Assembly (NCBI GenBank): GCA_016192065.1
Contig: JACPUX010000010.1
Span: 1 to 49,727 of the forward strand
DNA length: 49,727 nt
From: Betaproteobacteria bacterium
Lineage (GTDB): Bacteria > Pseudomonadota > Gammaproteobacteria > Burkholderiales > Casimicrobiaceae
Direction: 5' to 3'
Shown here piece after piece: positions 49,696-49,727 of this stretch; the first letter of the stretch is position 1, and each line of letters opens with the position of its first letter. The notes under the pieces are model-generated. The model was given only the letters and a program-made list of their open reading frames with translations, did no database searches and was not told where the DNA came from. A program made the position numbers and the translations under genes.

Positions 49696-49727
49696 AGGGC
49701 CTCCTCGTCAGCCAGAAGTTTCCAGCC

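Overview
The window is about 50 kb of high-GC chromosomal DNA, most likely from a betaproteobacterium. The core gene set supports this: a ribonuclease (RNB) - tonB - aroE - mtgA cluster, hemA-prfA, recG, ridA, dadA, mgtE and cobS. The exact order is my inference from gene families; the species cannot be named from the sequence alone.

Left core region (1-22,892). A PLP-dependent threonine dehydratase-like gene and dadA, a chemotaxis receptor, mgtE, and a small lipoprotein-like alpha/beta hydrolase are followed by two tandem secreted beta-helix paralogues. Next come the mtgA/aroE/tonB/RNB cluster, a frameshifted GNAT remnant beside a REP-like sequence, prfA-hemA, recG and ridA, and a large secreted beta-propeller protein with a C-terminal DUF5648 domain. 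The region ends at a tRNA-Ala(CGC) with a good promoter and terminator.

Accessory island (22,969 to about 48,930). It lies between the tRNA-Ala and cobS and reads best as two related serine-recombinase elements placed side by side. Element 1 (about 22,969-45,244) has a minus-strand backbone: a 245-aa protein, an AlpA-like regulator, a Walker-A ATPase, several small unknown genes, DUF2924, a large serine recombinase and a 150-aa partner. It also has DUF3489 and non-coding DNA rich in short repeats, including a palindrome with perfect 20-bp arms. An IS630 copy sits at the backbone/cargo boundary. Beyond it lies a five-gene defence operon: an HTH protein, an R-M-S restriction-modification fusion, McrB, McrC and an AEP primase/SF2 helicase, followed by parDE.

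Element 2 (about 45,245-48,930) is a relic. It repeats the tRNA 3' end and terminator, the flanking att-proximal sequence, a frameshifted copy of the 150-aa partner, the 3' end of the recombinase fused to the start of a DUF3489-like gene, and the same backbone/cargo boundary block. Different cargo follows: a DUF4143 ATPase, a 12-codon stub and a broken zorA. cobS (minus strand, TTG start) resumes the core chromosome.

The most interesting parts are the R-M-S/McrB/McrC/AEP-helicase operon as one possible composite defence system, and the evidence that this poorly characterised element family loads defence cargo at a fixed boundary.
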